Part shown: one piece after another, positions 1-9,753 of the stretch
Layout: each line of letters opens with the position of its first letter
Position numbering within the stretch: the stretch's first letter is position 1
Translations under genes and position numbers: made by a program
Notes under the pieces: model-generated
What the model was told of the DNA's origin: nothing
Database searches by the model: none
What the model saw: the letters and a program-made list of their open reading frames with translations, nothing else
DNA from: Actinokineospora xionganensis
GTDB lineage: Bacteria; Actinomycetota; Actinomycetes; Mycobacteriales; Pseudonocardiaceae
Length of the DNA: 64,000 nucleotides
Assembly: GCF_014323725.1 (NCBI RefSeq)
Contig: NZ_JABVED010000009.1
Location: forward strand, 212,951 to 276,950
Direction: 5' to 3'

Positions 1-598
1 ACGTGATGTCCGTGGTGTCGGCGATGTGGCCGAGCAGGCCCAGCACACCCGCCACCAGTTCCGGGTCGAGCGCGGAGGTCACCTCGTCGAGCAGCAGCAC
101 GTCCGGGCGCATCGCCAGAGCGCGGGCGATGGCGACCCGCTGCTGTTGACCGCCGGACAGCCGGGACGGGTGTTCGTCGGCCTTGTCCGCCAGGCCGACC
201 AGGTCGAGCAGGTCGCGGGCGCGTTCGTCGGCTTCGGCGGGGGTCAGGCCGAGGACCCGGACCGGGGCCTCGGTGATGTTGCGCAGCACGGTCATGTTGG
301 GGAACAGGTTGAACTGCTGGAACACCATCCCGATCCGTGTGCGCACCCCGGCGAGGTGCTTCTCGTCGGCCGGAACGAGTTTCCCGCCGCGGTGCATGTG
401 GCTCAGCGGGGAGCCGTCGATCTCGATCAGGCCGTCGGTGACCCGCTCCAGGGTCATCACCAGCCGCAGGATCGTGGTCTTGCCCGAGCCGCTCGGGCCG
501 ATCAGGGTGACGAACTCTCCCGGCGCCATGCGGCAGGTGAAGCCGTCGAGAACCGTGTTGTCGCCGAAGCGTTTGACGACGTTGTCGAAGCGGATCAT
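1..598 (-). CDS. ehuA: ABC importer ATP-binding subunit, EhuA-like (3' end outside window)
   Basis: This is the ATPase of a polar amino-acid/compatible-solute ABC importer, and it acts on the cytoplasmic side of the membrane. The visible 199 residues include Walker A GPSGSGKTT (about residue 32), the Q-loop region FQQFNLFPN, the signature LSGGQQQR (about 147) and Walker B LLLDEVTSALD (about 168). The C-terminus runs off the left edge. The ATG at 598 is chosen because it lies 7 bases after the stop of the permease gene; a GTG 27 bases upstream is possible. The gene closes a four-gene ehuBCDA-type operon. The ectoine assignment rests on the binding protein and the gene order, so a generic amino-acid importer remains possible. 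Confidence 0.88.
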   Translation of the reverse strand, partial: MIRFDNVVKRFGDNTVLDGFTCRMAPGEFVTLIGPSGSGKTTILRLVMTLERVTDGLIEIDGSPLSHMHRGGKLVPADEKHLAGVRTRIGMVFQQFNLFPNMTVLRNITEAPVRVLGLTPAEADERARDLLDLVGLADKADEHPSRLSGGQQQRVAIARALAMRPDVLLLDEVTSALDPELVAGVLGLLGHIADTTDIT

Positions 599-605
599 CG
601 GGGGG

Positions 606-1262
606 TCAGACTGGTTCGACACGACGCTCCAACCTCCGCACCAGCAGGGACGCGGGATAGCTCAGCAACAGGAACAGCAAGCCGGCGATCGTGTAGACCT
701 CGACGAACCGGTACGACTCGTTGCCCGCCGCCTTGGCCGCGTTGACCAGGTCGACCACGCCGATGGCCAGCAGCAGCGGGGTCTCCTTGAACATCGAGAT
801 CGTGTAGTTCCCCAGCGCGGGCAGGACTCTGGGCACGGCCTGCGGCAGGATCACCGATGTCCACACGCGGCGGCGCGGCAGCGAGAGGGCCGTGGCGGCC
901 TCCCACTGTCCTTTTGGGACAGCGTCGATTCCCGCGCGGTACACCTCGGAGGTGTAGCAGGCGTAGTGCACGCCGATGGCGATCACGCCGGTCACGAACG
1001 CCGACATGCGAATGCCGAACGCGGACGGGAACACGTAGTACAACACGAAGATCTGCACCAGCAGCGGCGTGCTGCGGACGAACTCGATGAACAGGAACAA
1101 CAACTGGTCGACCACGGGGATCCGAGCCCGGCGCACCAGGGCGAACACGAGTCCCAGGGTGTAGGCGACGAGTGAGCCCAGCACGGTGATCTGCAGGGTG
1201 ACCAGCAATCCCTGCAGGATCAGCGGCACCGAGTTCGCGGCGAACTGCCAGTCCCACGTCAT
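606..1262 (-). CDS. ehuD: ABC importer permease, EhuD-like
   Basis: This is an integral membrane permease of the HisM/GlnP family, 218 residues and of normal length. The N-terminus resembles the family start (leader of about 10 residues, then a hydrophobic segment with TLQITVLGSLVAY). The loop that couples to the ATPase is the EAA region around residues 120-140 (QWEAATALSLPRRRVWTSVI, followed by LPQA). About five membrane segments are visible. The ATG at 1262 overlaps the stop of the upstream permease gene by four bases (ATGA), which indicates translational coupling. It should pair with the other permease to form the transport channel. Confidence 0.9.
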   Translation of the reverse strand: MTWDWQFAANSVPLILQGLLVTLQITVLGSLVAYTLGLVFALVRRARIPVVDQLLFLFIEFVRSTPLLVQIFVLYYVFPSAFGIRMSAFVTGVIAIGVHYACYTSEVYRAGIDAVPKGQWEAATALSLPRRRVWTSVILPQAVPRVLPALGNYTISMFKETPLLLAIGVVDLVNAAKAAGNESYRFVEVYTIAGLLFLLLSYPASLLVRRLERRVEPV

Positions 1263-1954
1263 CCGACACCCCCGAGGAACCGGTTCCGCACGGGTTCCCG
1301 GCCGATCCGGCGGCAGGCTGCCCGCTCCAGCAGCCGCATCACGGCCGTGATCACCAGTGCCAGCACCAGGTACAGCAGCAGCTCGACCACGTAGATGAAC
1401 GGCAGGTCCGCCCCATGCGTCGGCCGCAGCTGCTCACCGCGCTGCACGATCTCGGTCACCTGGATGAACGACAGCAGCGCGGTGCTCTTGAGCAGCTGGA
1501 TGAACAGGTTGCCGAACGGCGGCAGCATCTCCACGAACGCCTGCGGCAGCACCACTCGGCGCATCCGTTGCGCGGGCGTGAAGCTCAGTGCCAGCGCGCC
1601 CTCCACTTGGGACCGAGGCACGGCCCGCACGGCCCCGCGCACGATCTCCGCGCCGTAGGCGCCGTGGTTGAGCCCGAGCACCAGGATGCCCGCGTACAGC
1701 GGTACCAACTGCAGGCCGACGAGGGCGGGAAGGGCGAAGTAGAGCCAGAACAGCTGGACCACCTCGGACGTCCCGCGCAGCCCCTCGACGTACACCCGGG
1801 CGATCACCCGGACCGCCCGGGATCGCGACAGCAGGGCGAGCCCGGCGGCGAGCGAGAGCACGATGGTCAGCGCGATGCCGCCGACGGCGGCGATCACCGT
1901 GAAGGGCAGACCCTCCAGAATCGTCGATACTATGCGATTCGCGTTGTCCGGCAC
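1259..1954 (-). CDS. ehuC: ABC importer permease, EhuC-like
   Basis: This is the second membrane permease of the importer, 231 residues, with an amphipathic N-terminus and about five hydrophobic segments. The EAA loop reads VEGALALSFTPAQRMRRVV followed by LPQA, typical of polar amino-acid/ectoine permeases. It is read from GTG at 1954, only 7 bases after the stop of the binding-protein gene, and its own stop overlaps the next start (ATGA). Two different permeases in tandem fit the EhuC/EhuD pair known from ectoine uptake systems. A His/Gln-type heterodimeric permease would look much the same. Confidence 0.88.
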   Translation of the reverse strand: MPDNANRIVSTILEGLPFTVIAAVGGIALTIVLSLAAGLALLSRSRAVRVIARVYVEGLRGTSEVVQLFWLYFALPALVGLQLVPLYAGILVLGLNHGAYGAEIVRGAVRAVPRSQVEGALALSFTPAQRMRRVVLPQAFVEMLPPFGNLFIQLLKSTALLSFIQVTEIVQRGEQLRPTHGADLPFIYVVELLLYLVLALVITAVMRLLERAACRRIGREPVRNRFLGGVG

Positions 1955-1961
1955 GGTCGGC

Positions 1962-2849
1962 TCAGGCGGCGCAGAGCTTCTCGGTCGTCAGCCCGGCGGC
2001 GGGCAGGTTGTCCTTGCCGAACCCGAACGGCTCGACGATGCGCAGCCATTCCCCGCTCTCGTGCAGCTTCTTCAGCTCGGCGTTGAACGCCTCCAGCAGC
2101 GCGGTGTCCTCCTTGCGGAACACGAAACCGCCCGCGGACACGACGTCCTTCCCCTTGTCCTGCGGGGTGAAACCGGGAGTGACCTCGACGGCGACGTCCG
2201 GGTTCTTCTTGACCAGGTCCTTGAGCGAGATGTCGGTCAGCGCGGCCGCGCCCACCCTGCCGTCGGCCACCGCGCGCAGCAGGGTGTCCTGGCTGTCGAG
2301 CGTCTCGATCTGGGTCACGCCCGCGGACTCGGCGTACCCCTTCTCCACGGCCGCGGACAGCACGGCGAGCTTGAGCCCCTTCGCCTTCACCTCGTCGAAG
2401 CCGCGCACACCTTCGGGATTTCCGCGCGGCACAAGCAAAGCCGTCAGAGCACTGTAGTCCGGGATGGAGAACGCGACCTGCCCGCAGCGGGCGGGCGTGA
2501 TGTTCATGCCCGCCGCGACCATGTCGAACTGCTTCGCGGTGACGCCGGGAATCAGCCCGTCGAAGTTGGTCGCGACCGCCTCGACGTCGGCGATTCCCAG
2601 TGCCTTGAACACCGCGCGGGCCACCTCCGGCGCCTCGCCGGTGACCCGGCCCGACGCGTCGGTGAACCCGTACGGAGCTTCGTTGGCGATACCGATCTTG
2701 ATCTTGCCCGCGGCCTTCGCCGCGGCCAACGGATCACCCGAGGACACGCTGGTGCAGGCGGAGAGAGCCCAGCCACCCGTGGCGGCCAGGGCTCCCACCG
2801 CGGCCGTTCGTCGAAATAATTCCCGCCGCGTCCAGCCCTGATCCACCAT
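1962..2849 (-). CDS. ehuB: Ectoine/hydroxyectoine-type substrate-binding lipoprotein, EhuB-like
   Basis: This is the extracytoplasmic solute-binding protein of the importer (SBP family 3), about 295 residues. The N-terminus has a twin-arginine signal (TRRELFRR) followed by a hydrophobic stretch and the lipobox LSAC, so it should be exported by Tat and anchored through a lipidated Cys. The body has the pattern I recall for EhuB: IGIANEAPYGF, VTGEAPEVARAVF, then VAAGMNITPARCGQVAFS. The ATG at 2849 is preferred over a longer reading that would add 22 unrelated residues before the signal peptide. Import of ectoines under osmotic stress is the likely role. The substrate is inferred from family resemblance, not shown by the sequence alone. 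Confidence 0.85.
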   Translation of the reverse strand: MVDQGWTRRELFRRTAAVGALAATGGWALSACTSVSSGDPLAAAKAAGKIKIGIANEAPYGFTDASGRVTGEAPEVARAVFKALGIADVEAVATNFDGLIPGVTAKQFDMVAAGMNITPARCGQVAFSIPDYSALTALLVPRGNPEGVRGFDEVKAKGLKLAVLSAAVEKGYAESAGVTQIETLDSQDTLLRAVADGRVGAAALTDISLKDLVKKNPDVAVEVTPGFTPQDKGKDVVSAGGFVFRKEDTALLEAFNAELKKLHESGEWLRIVEPFGFGKDNLPAAGLTTEKLCAA

Positions 2850-2899
2850 CGCGTTCGCCCCGTTTCGCGCGCATCGACAAGTTACGTGTGTGTGCGTCG

Positions 2900-2939
2900 A
2901 ACGTAGGGGGATCACCCGTTTAGGTCAATAACCGGTGAT
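2900..2939 (-). promoter_or_regulatory. ehuB promoter with overlapping inverted repeat
   Basis: Reading toward ehuB, there is a -35 box TTGACC (2923-2928), a 17-base spacer and a -10-like TACGTT (2900-2905), about 50 bases from the ATG. An imperfect inverted repeat spans it: ATCACCCGTT at 2911-2920 and AACCGGTGAT at 2930-2939, 9 of 10 positions complementary, with a 9-base spacer containing the -35 box. This geometry suits a repressor operator. It could also act as a weak terminator for meaA, whose stop lies 10 bases away. Confidence 0.5.
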
Positions 2940-2949
2940 TAACCCACTG

Positions 2950-4968
<2,019 letters not shown>

Positions 4969-5004
4969 CGGTTTACCTCCGTTAACAGCCCTTTTCGTGG
5001 AGCG

Positions 5005-5016
5005 TACTGGTCAGTA
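5005..5016. promoter_or_regulatory. Palindrome upstream of meaA, candidate repressor operator
   Basis: The 12-base sequence TACTGGTCAGTA has perfect 5-base arms (TACTG/CAGTA) around a GT centre. It lies 37 bases upstream of the meaA GTG and 87 bases upstream of the divergent protease ATG. Size and symmetry fit a TetR-type operator; no regulator gene is adjacent. The assignment is inference from position and symmetry only. Confidence 0.35.
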
Positions 5017-5102
5017 ACGAATTTCGGCTCGGTGCCATTGCTCACAGGCACGCTCACCGGTTGACTGTCGCAACCTGAATCCCTTTCTCGGAGGCTTTGA
5101 CC

Positions 5103-5972
5103 ATGAGTCTTAAGTTCCTCGTGCCCGCCGTCGCCGCAGCGGCGCTGACCAGCGTGTTATCGATCCCAGCATCGGCGATCAACAGCTACAACGCCACCCC
5201 CGCGCCCGAGCGGACCGAGGTCGGCGCGCTGGTGGTCCAGTGGGACAACGACGACGACCCGGCCACGCCCGACCGCATCGACTGGATGTGTTCGGGGACC
5301 ATGGTCGACCGCGACACGTTCCTGACCGCGGCGCACTGCACCACCGACTGGGCCGAGGGCGTGCGGTTCTACGTCTCCCTCGCGCAGAACGTGCAGGCCG
5401 ACCTGGACGCGGCCGCGCTGGCCCACCCGGGCGACCCCGCGGCCGTCGGGGCGGCGGTCGGCGTCGAGGGTGTCGCCCACAACGACCCTCAGTACCCGGG
5501 CAACTCCGCGGACTCGCATGACATCTCCGTGGTGCAGCTGCCGGCCGCCGCGCTCGCGGCCCGCTGGAACTTCACTCCCGCGACGCTGCCCGCCGCGGGC
5601 AAGCTCGACACCCTCGGCCCGCGCGGCCTCGAAGCCGTGCCGTTCACCGTGGCCGGATACGGCACCCAAGAGGCCGTGCGTGGCCCAGGTGGACAGACCC
5701 ACCCGGGCGGCGGCGTGCGGATGAAGGCGCCGGTGGGCTTCGACGCGCTCAACAACACGTGGGTGCGCCTGCACATGACCGCGCCCCAGGGCAACGGCGG
5801 CGCCTGCTACGGCGACTCGGGTGGCCCGAACTTCGCGGTCATCGACGGCAAGCGGACCCTGGTCGCGACCACGATCACCGGCGACGGCCCCTGCTACGCG
5901 ACCAACGTGTCCTACCGGCTCGACGCGCCGACCGCGCGCGCCTTCATGAGCCAGTTCGTGACTCTGCCCTAA
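5103..5972 (+). CDS. Secreted trypsin-like serine protease (S1 family)
   Basis: This is an extracellular chymotrypsin-fold protease of 289 residues. It has a Sec signal peptide (MSLKFLVPAVAAAALT..., predicted cut after ASA at about residue 25). The triad is visible: His in TAAHC, Asp in HDISVVQL, and Ser in GDSGGP. Cysteines flank these motifs (MCSGT with TAAHC, and ACYGDS with PCYA), consistent with disulfides. The ATG at 5103 has GGAGG eight bases upstream and is preferred over a TTG two codons earlier. The gene stands alone, divergent from meaA. The substrate is unknown. Confidence 0.88.
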   Translation: MSLKFLVPAVAAAALTSVLSIPASAINSYNATPAPERTEVGALVVQWDNDDDPATPDRIDWMCSGTMVDRDTFLTAAHCTTDWAEGVRFYVSLAQNVQADLDAAALAHPGDPAAVGAAVGVEGVAHNDPQYPGNSADSHDISVVQLPAAALAARWNFTPATLPAAGKLDTLGPRGLEAVPFTVAGYGTQEAVRGPGGQTHPGGGVRMKAPVGFDALNNTWVRLHMTAPQGNGGACYGDSGGPNFAVIDGKRTLVATTITGDGPCYATNVSYRLDAPTARAFMSQFVTLP

Positions 5973-6032
5973 TTCGCTGGACATGGACCGTCCACGTCGG
6001 ACATGCTGAGCGCAACGAAACGAGGAGCGACG

Positions 6033-6125
6033 ATGACAGCAGCGAACGTGCAGCGAGGGGTGGGGCGCCGATTCGGCACCGCACACATCGTTCGCCGACG
6101 CCTGGGCATCGGCTTCCCGCAGTGA
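6033..6125 (+). CDS. Possible 30-residue basic peptide
   Basis: This is a short frame from ATG at 6033 to TGA at 6123-6125, with GAGGAG placed seven bases upstream. The product has 30 residues, is Arg-rich (seven Arg, no acidic residues) and has no signal peptide or recognisable domain. It follows the protease gene by 60 bases and ends 22 bases before a strong hairpin terminator, so it could be the last gene of that transcript. I recognise no family. Chance cannot be excluded at this length; the ribosome binding site and the terminator are the only support. Confidence 0.35.
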   Translation: MTAANVQRGVGRRFGTAHIVRRRLGIGFPQ

Positions 6126-6147
6126 GATCCGTGATCCTCACGTGAGG

Positions 6148-6187
6148 GAGCCGCCCATCGCCAGCACCGATGGGCGGCTCTCTTGTT
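6148..6187 (+). terminator. Rho-independent terminator after the protease/small ORF
   Basis: A 13-base perfect stem (GAGCCGCCCATCG at 6148-6160 with its complement at 6168-6180) encloses a 7-base loop and is followed by TCTTGTTT. It should end the transcript coming from the protease side. Confidence 0.85.
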
Positions 6188-6305
6188 TCCCCAGACCATT
6201 TCCCAGTTCGCCCCGTCGCGCCCGCTACCGCGTGGCCCGGCGAACGAAACCGGCTTGCCCTCGGGTGAGCCCTCCCGGCCGCCGCTTCACCGCGCGGCCG
6301 GGCGA

Positions 6306-6379
6306 ATCCCTGTAGCTCAGCTGGACAGAGCGCGCCGCTACGAACGGCGAGGTCCCAGGTTCAAGTCCTGGCAGGGATG
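6306..6379 (+). tRNA. tRNA-Arg (anticodon ACG)
   Basis: A full cloverleaf can be drawn: acceptor stem ATCCCTG/CAGGGAT, D stem GCTC/GAGC, anticodon stem CGCCG/CGGCG with loop CTACGAA (anticodon ACG), variable loop AGGTC, T stem CCAGG/CCTGG with loop TTCAAGT, and discriminator G. The length is 74 bases. CCA is not encoded. ACG (inosine at position 34) reads CGU/CGC/CGA Arg codons. The 3' end is one base from the stop of the oppositely oriented membrane-protein gene. Confidence 0.95.
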
Positions 6380-6380
6380 C

Positions 6381-7028
6381 TCAGCGCTTGAGGATGGCGA
6401 TGGCCTTGCCCTTCGTCGCCCACGCCACACCGAAGGCCAGCACGGCGCCGGATTCCAGCCACAGTGCGGGATGCAGCGCCTTGGTCTCGTTGTCGAAGAG
6501 GTAGGCGATCACCGGGATCAGGCCGATGCAGACGATGATCGCGACACCGCAGGCGGCGTAGACCTTGTTGCGTGCTTCGCTGTGCTCACCGGGGTTCTCG
6601 CCGTCCTGCCGGGTGAACAGGAACAGGCAGAAGTACGCCAGGGACAGGAAGAACACGGCCGCGGCGGCGACGTGGACGTACCCGAGCAGCTTGTCGTCCG
6701 CGACGCTGACGTTGGGGCCGCCGCTGGGCGAAGTGGGGAAGATCGCGACCCCGATGGCGGACAGGCCCGCGAGGTTGGCGACCCAGTCGTCGACCACGCT
6801 GTAACCGCGGTAGCAGAACAGGAAGACGCCGACCGCCCACATGGCGCCGACAAGGACGTCACGCATCCCGGTGTAGTAGTAGCCGCTGAGCGAGTTCTGC
6901 AGTCCGCCACCGTCGAGCAGGATCTTCCCGAGGATGAGCACGGGTGGCAGCGCGAGGCCGATCAGGCCGATCGCCCTGCGCAGGTAGAGGTATGAGTGGA
7001 CGAGGTCGCGTCCCACTGTCTGAGTCAT
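6381..7028 (-). CDS. DUF998-like integral membrane protein
   Basis: This is a 215-residue protein with about six hydrophobic segments and few charged loops. It begins MTQTVGRDLVHSYLYLRRAIG. The start at 7028 has GGAGG five bases upstream and is preferred to a frame that would add 20 polar residues. Conserved-looking features are LLDGGGLQNSLSGYYYTGMRD after the first segment and an acidic motif VVDDWVANLAGLSAIG before the third. This resembles the DUF998/frpE-like group of membrane proteins of unknown function; I make the family call by appearance only. It ends one base from the tRNA gene. Confidence 0.6.
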   Translation of the reverse strand: MTQTVGRDLVHSYLYLRRAIGLIGLALPPVLILGKILLDGGGLQNSLSGYYYTGMRDVLVGAMWAVGVFLFCYRGYSVVDDWVANLAGLSAIGVAIFPTSPSGGPNVSVADDKLLGYVHVAAAAVFFLSLAYFCLFLFTRQDGENPGEHSEARNKVYAACGVAIIVCIGLIPVIAYLFDNETKALHPALWLESGAVLAFGVAWATKGKAIAILKR

Positions 7029-7116
7029 GGCCGCCTCCGGAGACTCGGTTCCGTGGATCGGCTCGCGCGGACCACACCGACCCGACACCAGTTGATCGCA
7101 TCCGAGGTGGCGAACA

Positions 7117-7133
7117 TAACCGCCTAACGGTTA
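7117..7133. promoter_or_regulatory. Inverted repeat between divergent small membrane-protein genes
   Basis: TAACCG (7117-7122) and CGGTTA (7128-7133) form perfect 6-base arms around CCTAA. The repeat lies 31 bases before the ATG at 7164 and 90 bases from the divergent start at 7028. It may be an operator; there is no further support. Confidence 0.3.
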
Positions 7134-7163
7134 CGTCTTGTGCTCGGGAGGCGGACTCGCGCG

Positions 7164-7466
7164 ATGATGGAGGGCATGGATGTGCCCGCGCCGTTCCTCA
7201 TCCTGGTGGCGATCGCCGTCATCGGCCTGATCGGCCTCGTCCTGCGCTGGGGCATGGCGTCGGACGCCGACCGGCGCAAGGATTACGGCCTGCTCCGCGA
7301 AGTCGCCAAGGTCCGCAGCGTCGAGGCCGCCCGCTTCGTCGAACTCGAACTCCAAAAGGCAGGCGTCCGCGCCACCACAGTCCCCAGCGAGGACGGCGAG
7401 ACCTACCAAGTCCTCGTCTTCCCCGCCGACGAACAACTCGCCATCCAAACCCTCCTCAACACCTGA
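7164..7466 (+). CDS. Small membrane-anchored protein with DUF2007-like tail
   Basis: This is a protein of about 100 residues: one N-terminal membrane segment (PFLILVAIAVIGLIGLVL), then a soluble alpha/beta domain. The stretch VEAARFVELELQKAGVRATT followed by YQVLVFPADEQLAIQTLL resembles the DUF2007 putative signal-transducing fold, in which two residues of cover are usual per strand-helix unit. This family call is tentative. The start could be ATG at 7164, 7167 or 7176; GGGAGG at 7145-7150 is rather far for any of them. Its stop is the left boundary of the long inverted repeat that follows. Confidence 0.55.
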   Translation: MMEGMDVPAPFLILVAIAVIGLIGLVLRWGMASDADRRKDYGLLREVAKVRSVEAARFVELELQKAGVRATTVPSEDGETYQVLVFPADEQLAIQTLLNT

Positions 7467-7604
7467 CCCACCCGCGAGTCCAACGTTCAGAACAACGAGT
7501 CCAACGTTCAGAACATCCTGCTTCCAGCCTCACGTGACGTGAGAGGGAAATTCGATGTTCTGAACGTTGGACTCGTTGTTCTGAACGTTGGACTCGCGGG
7601 TGGG
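7467..7604. terminator. 51-bp perfect inverted repeat, bidirectional terminator between convergent genes
   Basis: The arms 7467-7517 and 7554-7604 are exact reverse complements over 51 bases, with a 36-base loop. Each arm holds two tandem 21-base units built on CGAGTCCAACGTTCAGAACA. The loop contains its own palindrome, CTCACGT-G-ACGTGAG (7529-7543). The left arm begins on the base after the stop of the upstream + gene, and the right arm ends on the base before the stop of ggt. Both genes should therefore end here. The size goes well beyond an ordinary terminator. Confidence 0.85.
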
Positions 7605-9383
7605 TTAGGGGGTGGGGTGAAGGACGGCGGCGGAGGTTCCGCCGCGGCGGAACTCTTCGCCCACGGCCAGGACTTTGCCGGCGCCGGTGAACTCCAGGGT
7701 GGCGGCGGCGCCGATGAAGCGCTGTTCGGCGAAGACGTGGCCGATGGACTTCAGGCCGCCCGCGGCGGCGATGAAGGCAGGCTCGGCGACCGTCGTCGGG
7801 GAGTTGCGCTGGGTGGCGCGCGGGGCGGCGACGGCATCCCTGAGGGACATGCCGAAGTCGACCCGGTTGACCAGGATCTGCAGGACCGTCGTGATGATCG
7901 TCGACCCTCCCGGCGACCCGACCGCGAGCCACGGCTTGCCGTCCTTGAGCACGATCGTCGGCGACATGCTCGACCGCGGCCGCTTGCCCGGCGCGGCCAG
8001 GTTCGGATCGGGCGCCGAGCCCTGCGACGGGGTGAAGTTGAAGTCGGTCAGCTCGTTGTTGAGCAGGAACCCGCGGCCCGGCACCACGATGCCGCTGCCG
8101 CCGACCTGCTCGATGGTGTTGGTGTAGGACACCACGTTGCCGCGCTTGTCGGAGACCACGAAGTGGTTCGTGTGGACCTCGTTCTCCGACGACGCCGTCC
8201 CCGCCGCCGCGGGCTCGCAGCCCGCGTCCGGGGCGGTCGGCGCGGGCAGCACCGACGCCGGGTCGATCAGGCAGGCCCGCTTGGCCGCGTGCGCGTCCGA
8301 CAGCAGCCGCTCCTGCGGGACGTCGACGTAGGCCGGGTCGCCGATGTGGCGGTTGCGGTCGGCGAAGGCGAGCTTGCTGGCCTCCAGGTAGTGATGCAGC
8401 GCCTGGGTGCGCTCCATGCCCCCGATGTCGAACGTCTCCAGGATGTTGAGCGCCTCACCCACGGTGATGCCGCCGCTGGAGCTGGGCGCCATGCCGTAGA
8501 CGTCGTAACCCCGATAGCCGACGTGTGACGGCGCGCGGTCGATGGTCCGGTAGTCCCGCAGGTCCTCGACCGTCATCCGACCCTTCGGCGGGGTGATGGT
8601 GGCGTCGGCGGCCAGCGGCGGGTTCTGCGTGGTCTCGGCGACGTCCTCGCCGATCTTGCCGCCGTAGAACGCGCGCGTCCCGTCCTTGGCGATCTCGCGG
8701 TAGGTGTCGGCCAGGTCGGGGTTGCGCAGGATGTAGCCGACCTCCGGCGCGGTCCCACCAGGGAGGAACAGCTCGGCGGTCGAGCTGAACTGCTTGAAGC
8801 GGGCTTCGTTCTCCAGGATCTCCGACCGCAGCTGCGGGGTGACCGGGAAACCCTTCTCGGCGACCTTGATGGCGGGCTTGAGGTTGTCCTTGAGACTGAA
8901 CCGGCCCCACCGCCGCAGTGCGCGCTCCCAGGTGGCCAGCATGCCCGGCGTGCCTACGGACAGGCCGCTGTTGACAGCCGTCCAGAACGGATACGGCGTG
9001 CCCGTGGCCGGGTTGATGAACATCTGCGCGTCGCCGGCGGCAGGCGTCGTCTCGCGACCGTCGATCGTGGACACCTGGCGGGTGCGGGCGTCGTAGTAGA
9101 CGAAGTACCCGCCGCCACCGAGGCCCGCCATGTTCGGGTCGGTCACCCCCAGGGTCGCGGCGACGGCCACGGCAGCGTCCGCGGCGGTGCCGCCTCTGCG
9201 CAGCACGTCGATCCCGGCTTGGGTGGATTCGATGGAGTCGGAGACAACCGCCCCGCCATAACCCTCCGCGAACGGGGCCTTCACCAGTGGGGGCGCGGCC
9301 ACCGCGGCCGACGGAGCCGCCACCAGCCCCGCTATCGCGAGTAGCGCTACGGACAGTGCGTTGCCTCGGCGTGGAGTACGCAT
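7605..9383 (-). CDS. ggt: Secreted gamma-glutamyltransferase
   Basis: This is an Ntn-hydrolase that cleaves or transfers the gamma-glutamyl group of glutathione and related peptides outside the membrane. It has 592 residues: a signal peptide (to about residue 31, ending AAVAA), then the large subunit (GGTAADAAVAVAATLG, GGGGYFVYYD) and the small subunit beginning at the nucleophile Thr in EVHTNHFVVSD, where the chain is expected to self-cleave. Downstream motifs RPRSSMSPTIVL and GSPGGSTIITTVLQ are typical. ATG at 9383 has AGGAAGG upstream; GTG one codon earlier is possible. It is a single-gene unit with an inverted repeat in its promoter region. Confidence 0.92.
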   Translation of the reverse strand: MRTPRRGNALSVALLAIAGLVAAPSAAVAAPPLVKAPFAEGYGGAVVSDSIESTQAGIDVLRRGGTAADAAVAVAATLGVTDPNMAGLGGGGYFVYYDARTRQVSTIDGRETTPAAGDAQMFINPATGTPYPFWTAVNSGLSVGTPGMLATWERALRRWGRFSLKDNLKPAIKVAEKGFPVTPQLRSEILENEARFKQFSSTAELFLPGGTAPEVGYILRNPDLADTYREIAKDGTRAFYGGKIGEDVAETTQNPPLAADATITPPKGRMTVEDLRDYRTIDRAPSHVGYRGYDVYGMAPSSSGGITVGEALNILETFDIGGMERTQALHHYLEASKLAFADRNRHIGDPAYVDVPQERLLSDAHAAKRACLIDPASVLPAPTAPDAGCEPAAAGTASSENEVHTNHFVVSDKRGNVVSYTNTIEQVGGSGIVVPGRGFLLNNELTDFNFTPSQGSAPDPNLAAPGKRPRSSMSPTIVLKDGKPWLAVGSPGGSTIITTVLQILVNRVDFGMSLRDAVAAPRATQRNSPTTVAEPAFIAAAGGLKSIGHVFAEQRFIGAAATLEFTGAGKVLAVGEEFRRGGTSAAVLHPTP

Positions 9384-9753
9384 CACGGCCTTCCTGTCGT
9401 ACTGGACGGTGGTCCAGTTCTACTCGCGGTGTCCCGGCGGCGCCAGGCTTGCGCACGGGCACTTCGGGTGCGCGAACCGGCCGAAAGTGTCGGCCCCGCG
9501 CCGAGCCGGCGGTGTCGGCGTTCCGGCAGGCCGACGCCACCCACCCCGGCGTGGCGCCCTGTTGGTGCTGCGACACCGCTGGGAGACCGGCACTGCACAC
9601 CTTCACCGGCACCACGGAGACGTGGATCGACGCTCAAATCCGGCTCCTGACAACCTCCGAGTTCCGCTAGCGCTCACCGTCGGCCACCGGGTGACGAGGT
9701 CCCGCCCGACCAGCCGAATGTCACACCTGGCCGTTCTGGGCGATGCTCAGGGC
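9384..9753. promoter_or_regulatory. Divergent intergenic region with inverted repeat upstream of ggt
   Basis: These 370 bases separate ggt from the oxidoreductase gene. No convincing gene was found. At 9401-9418 there is a perfect 7-base inverted repeat ACTGGAC-GGTG-GTCCAGT, 18 bases from the ggt start. In this position a bound repressor would block ggt transcription or initiation, so it is a candidate operator. The rest shows no structure I can name. Confidence 0.45.

Noticed and set aside
6306..6379. tRNA-Arg gene as an attachment site of an integrated element
   Set aside because: No integrase, excision gene or repeated tRNA 3' end was seen in the window.
9429..9650. Several 70-130-codon frames between ggt and the oxidoreductase gene
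   Set aside because: They have no ribosome binding sites, overlap each other on both strands and have shadow-type composition.
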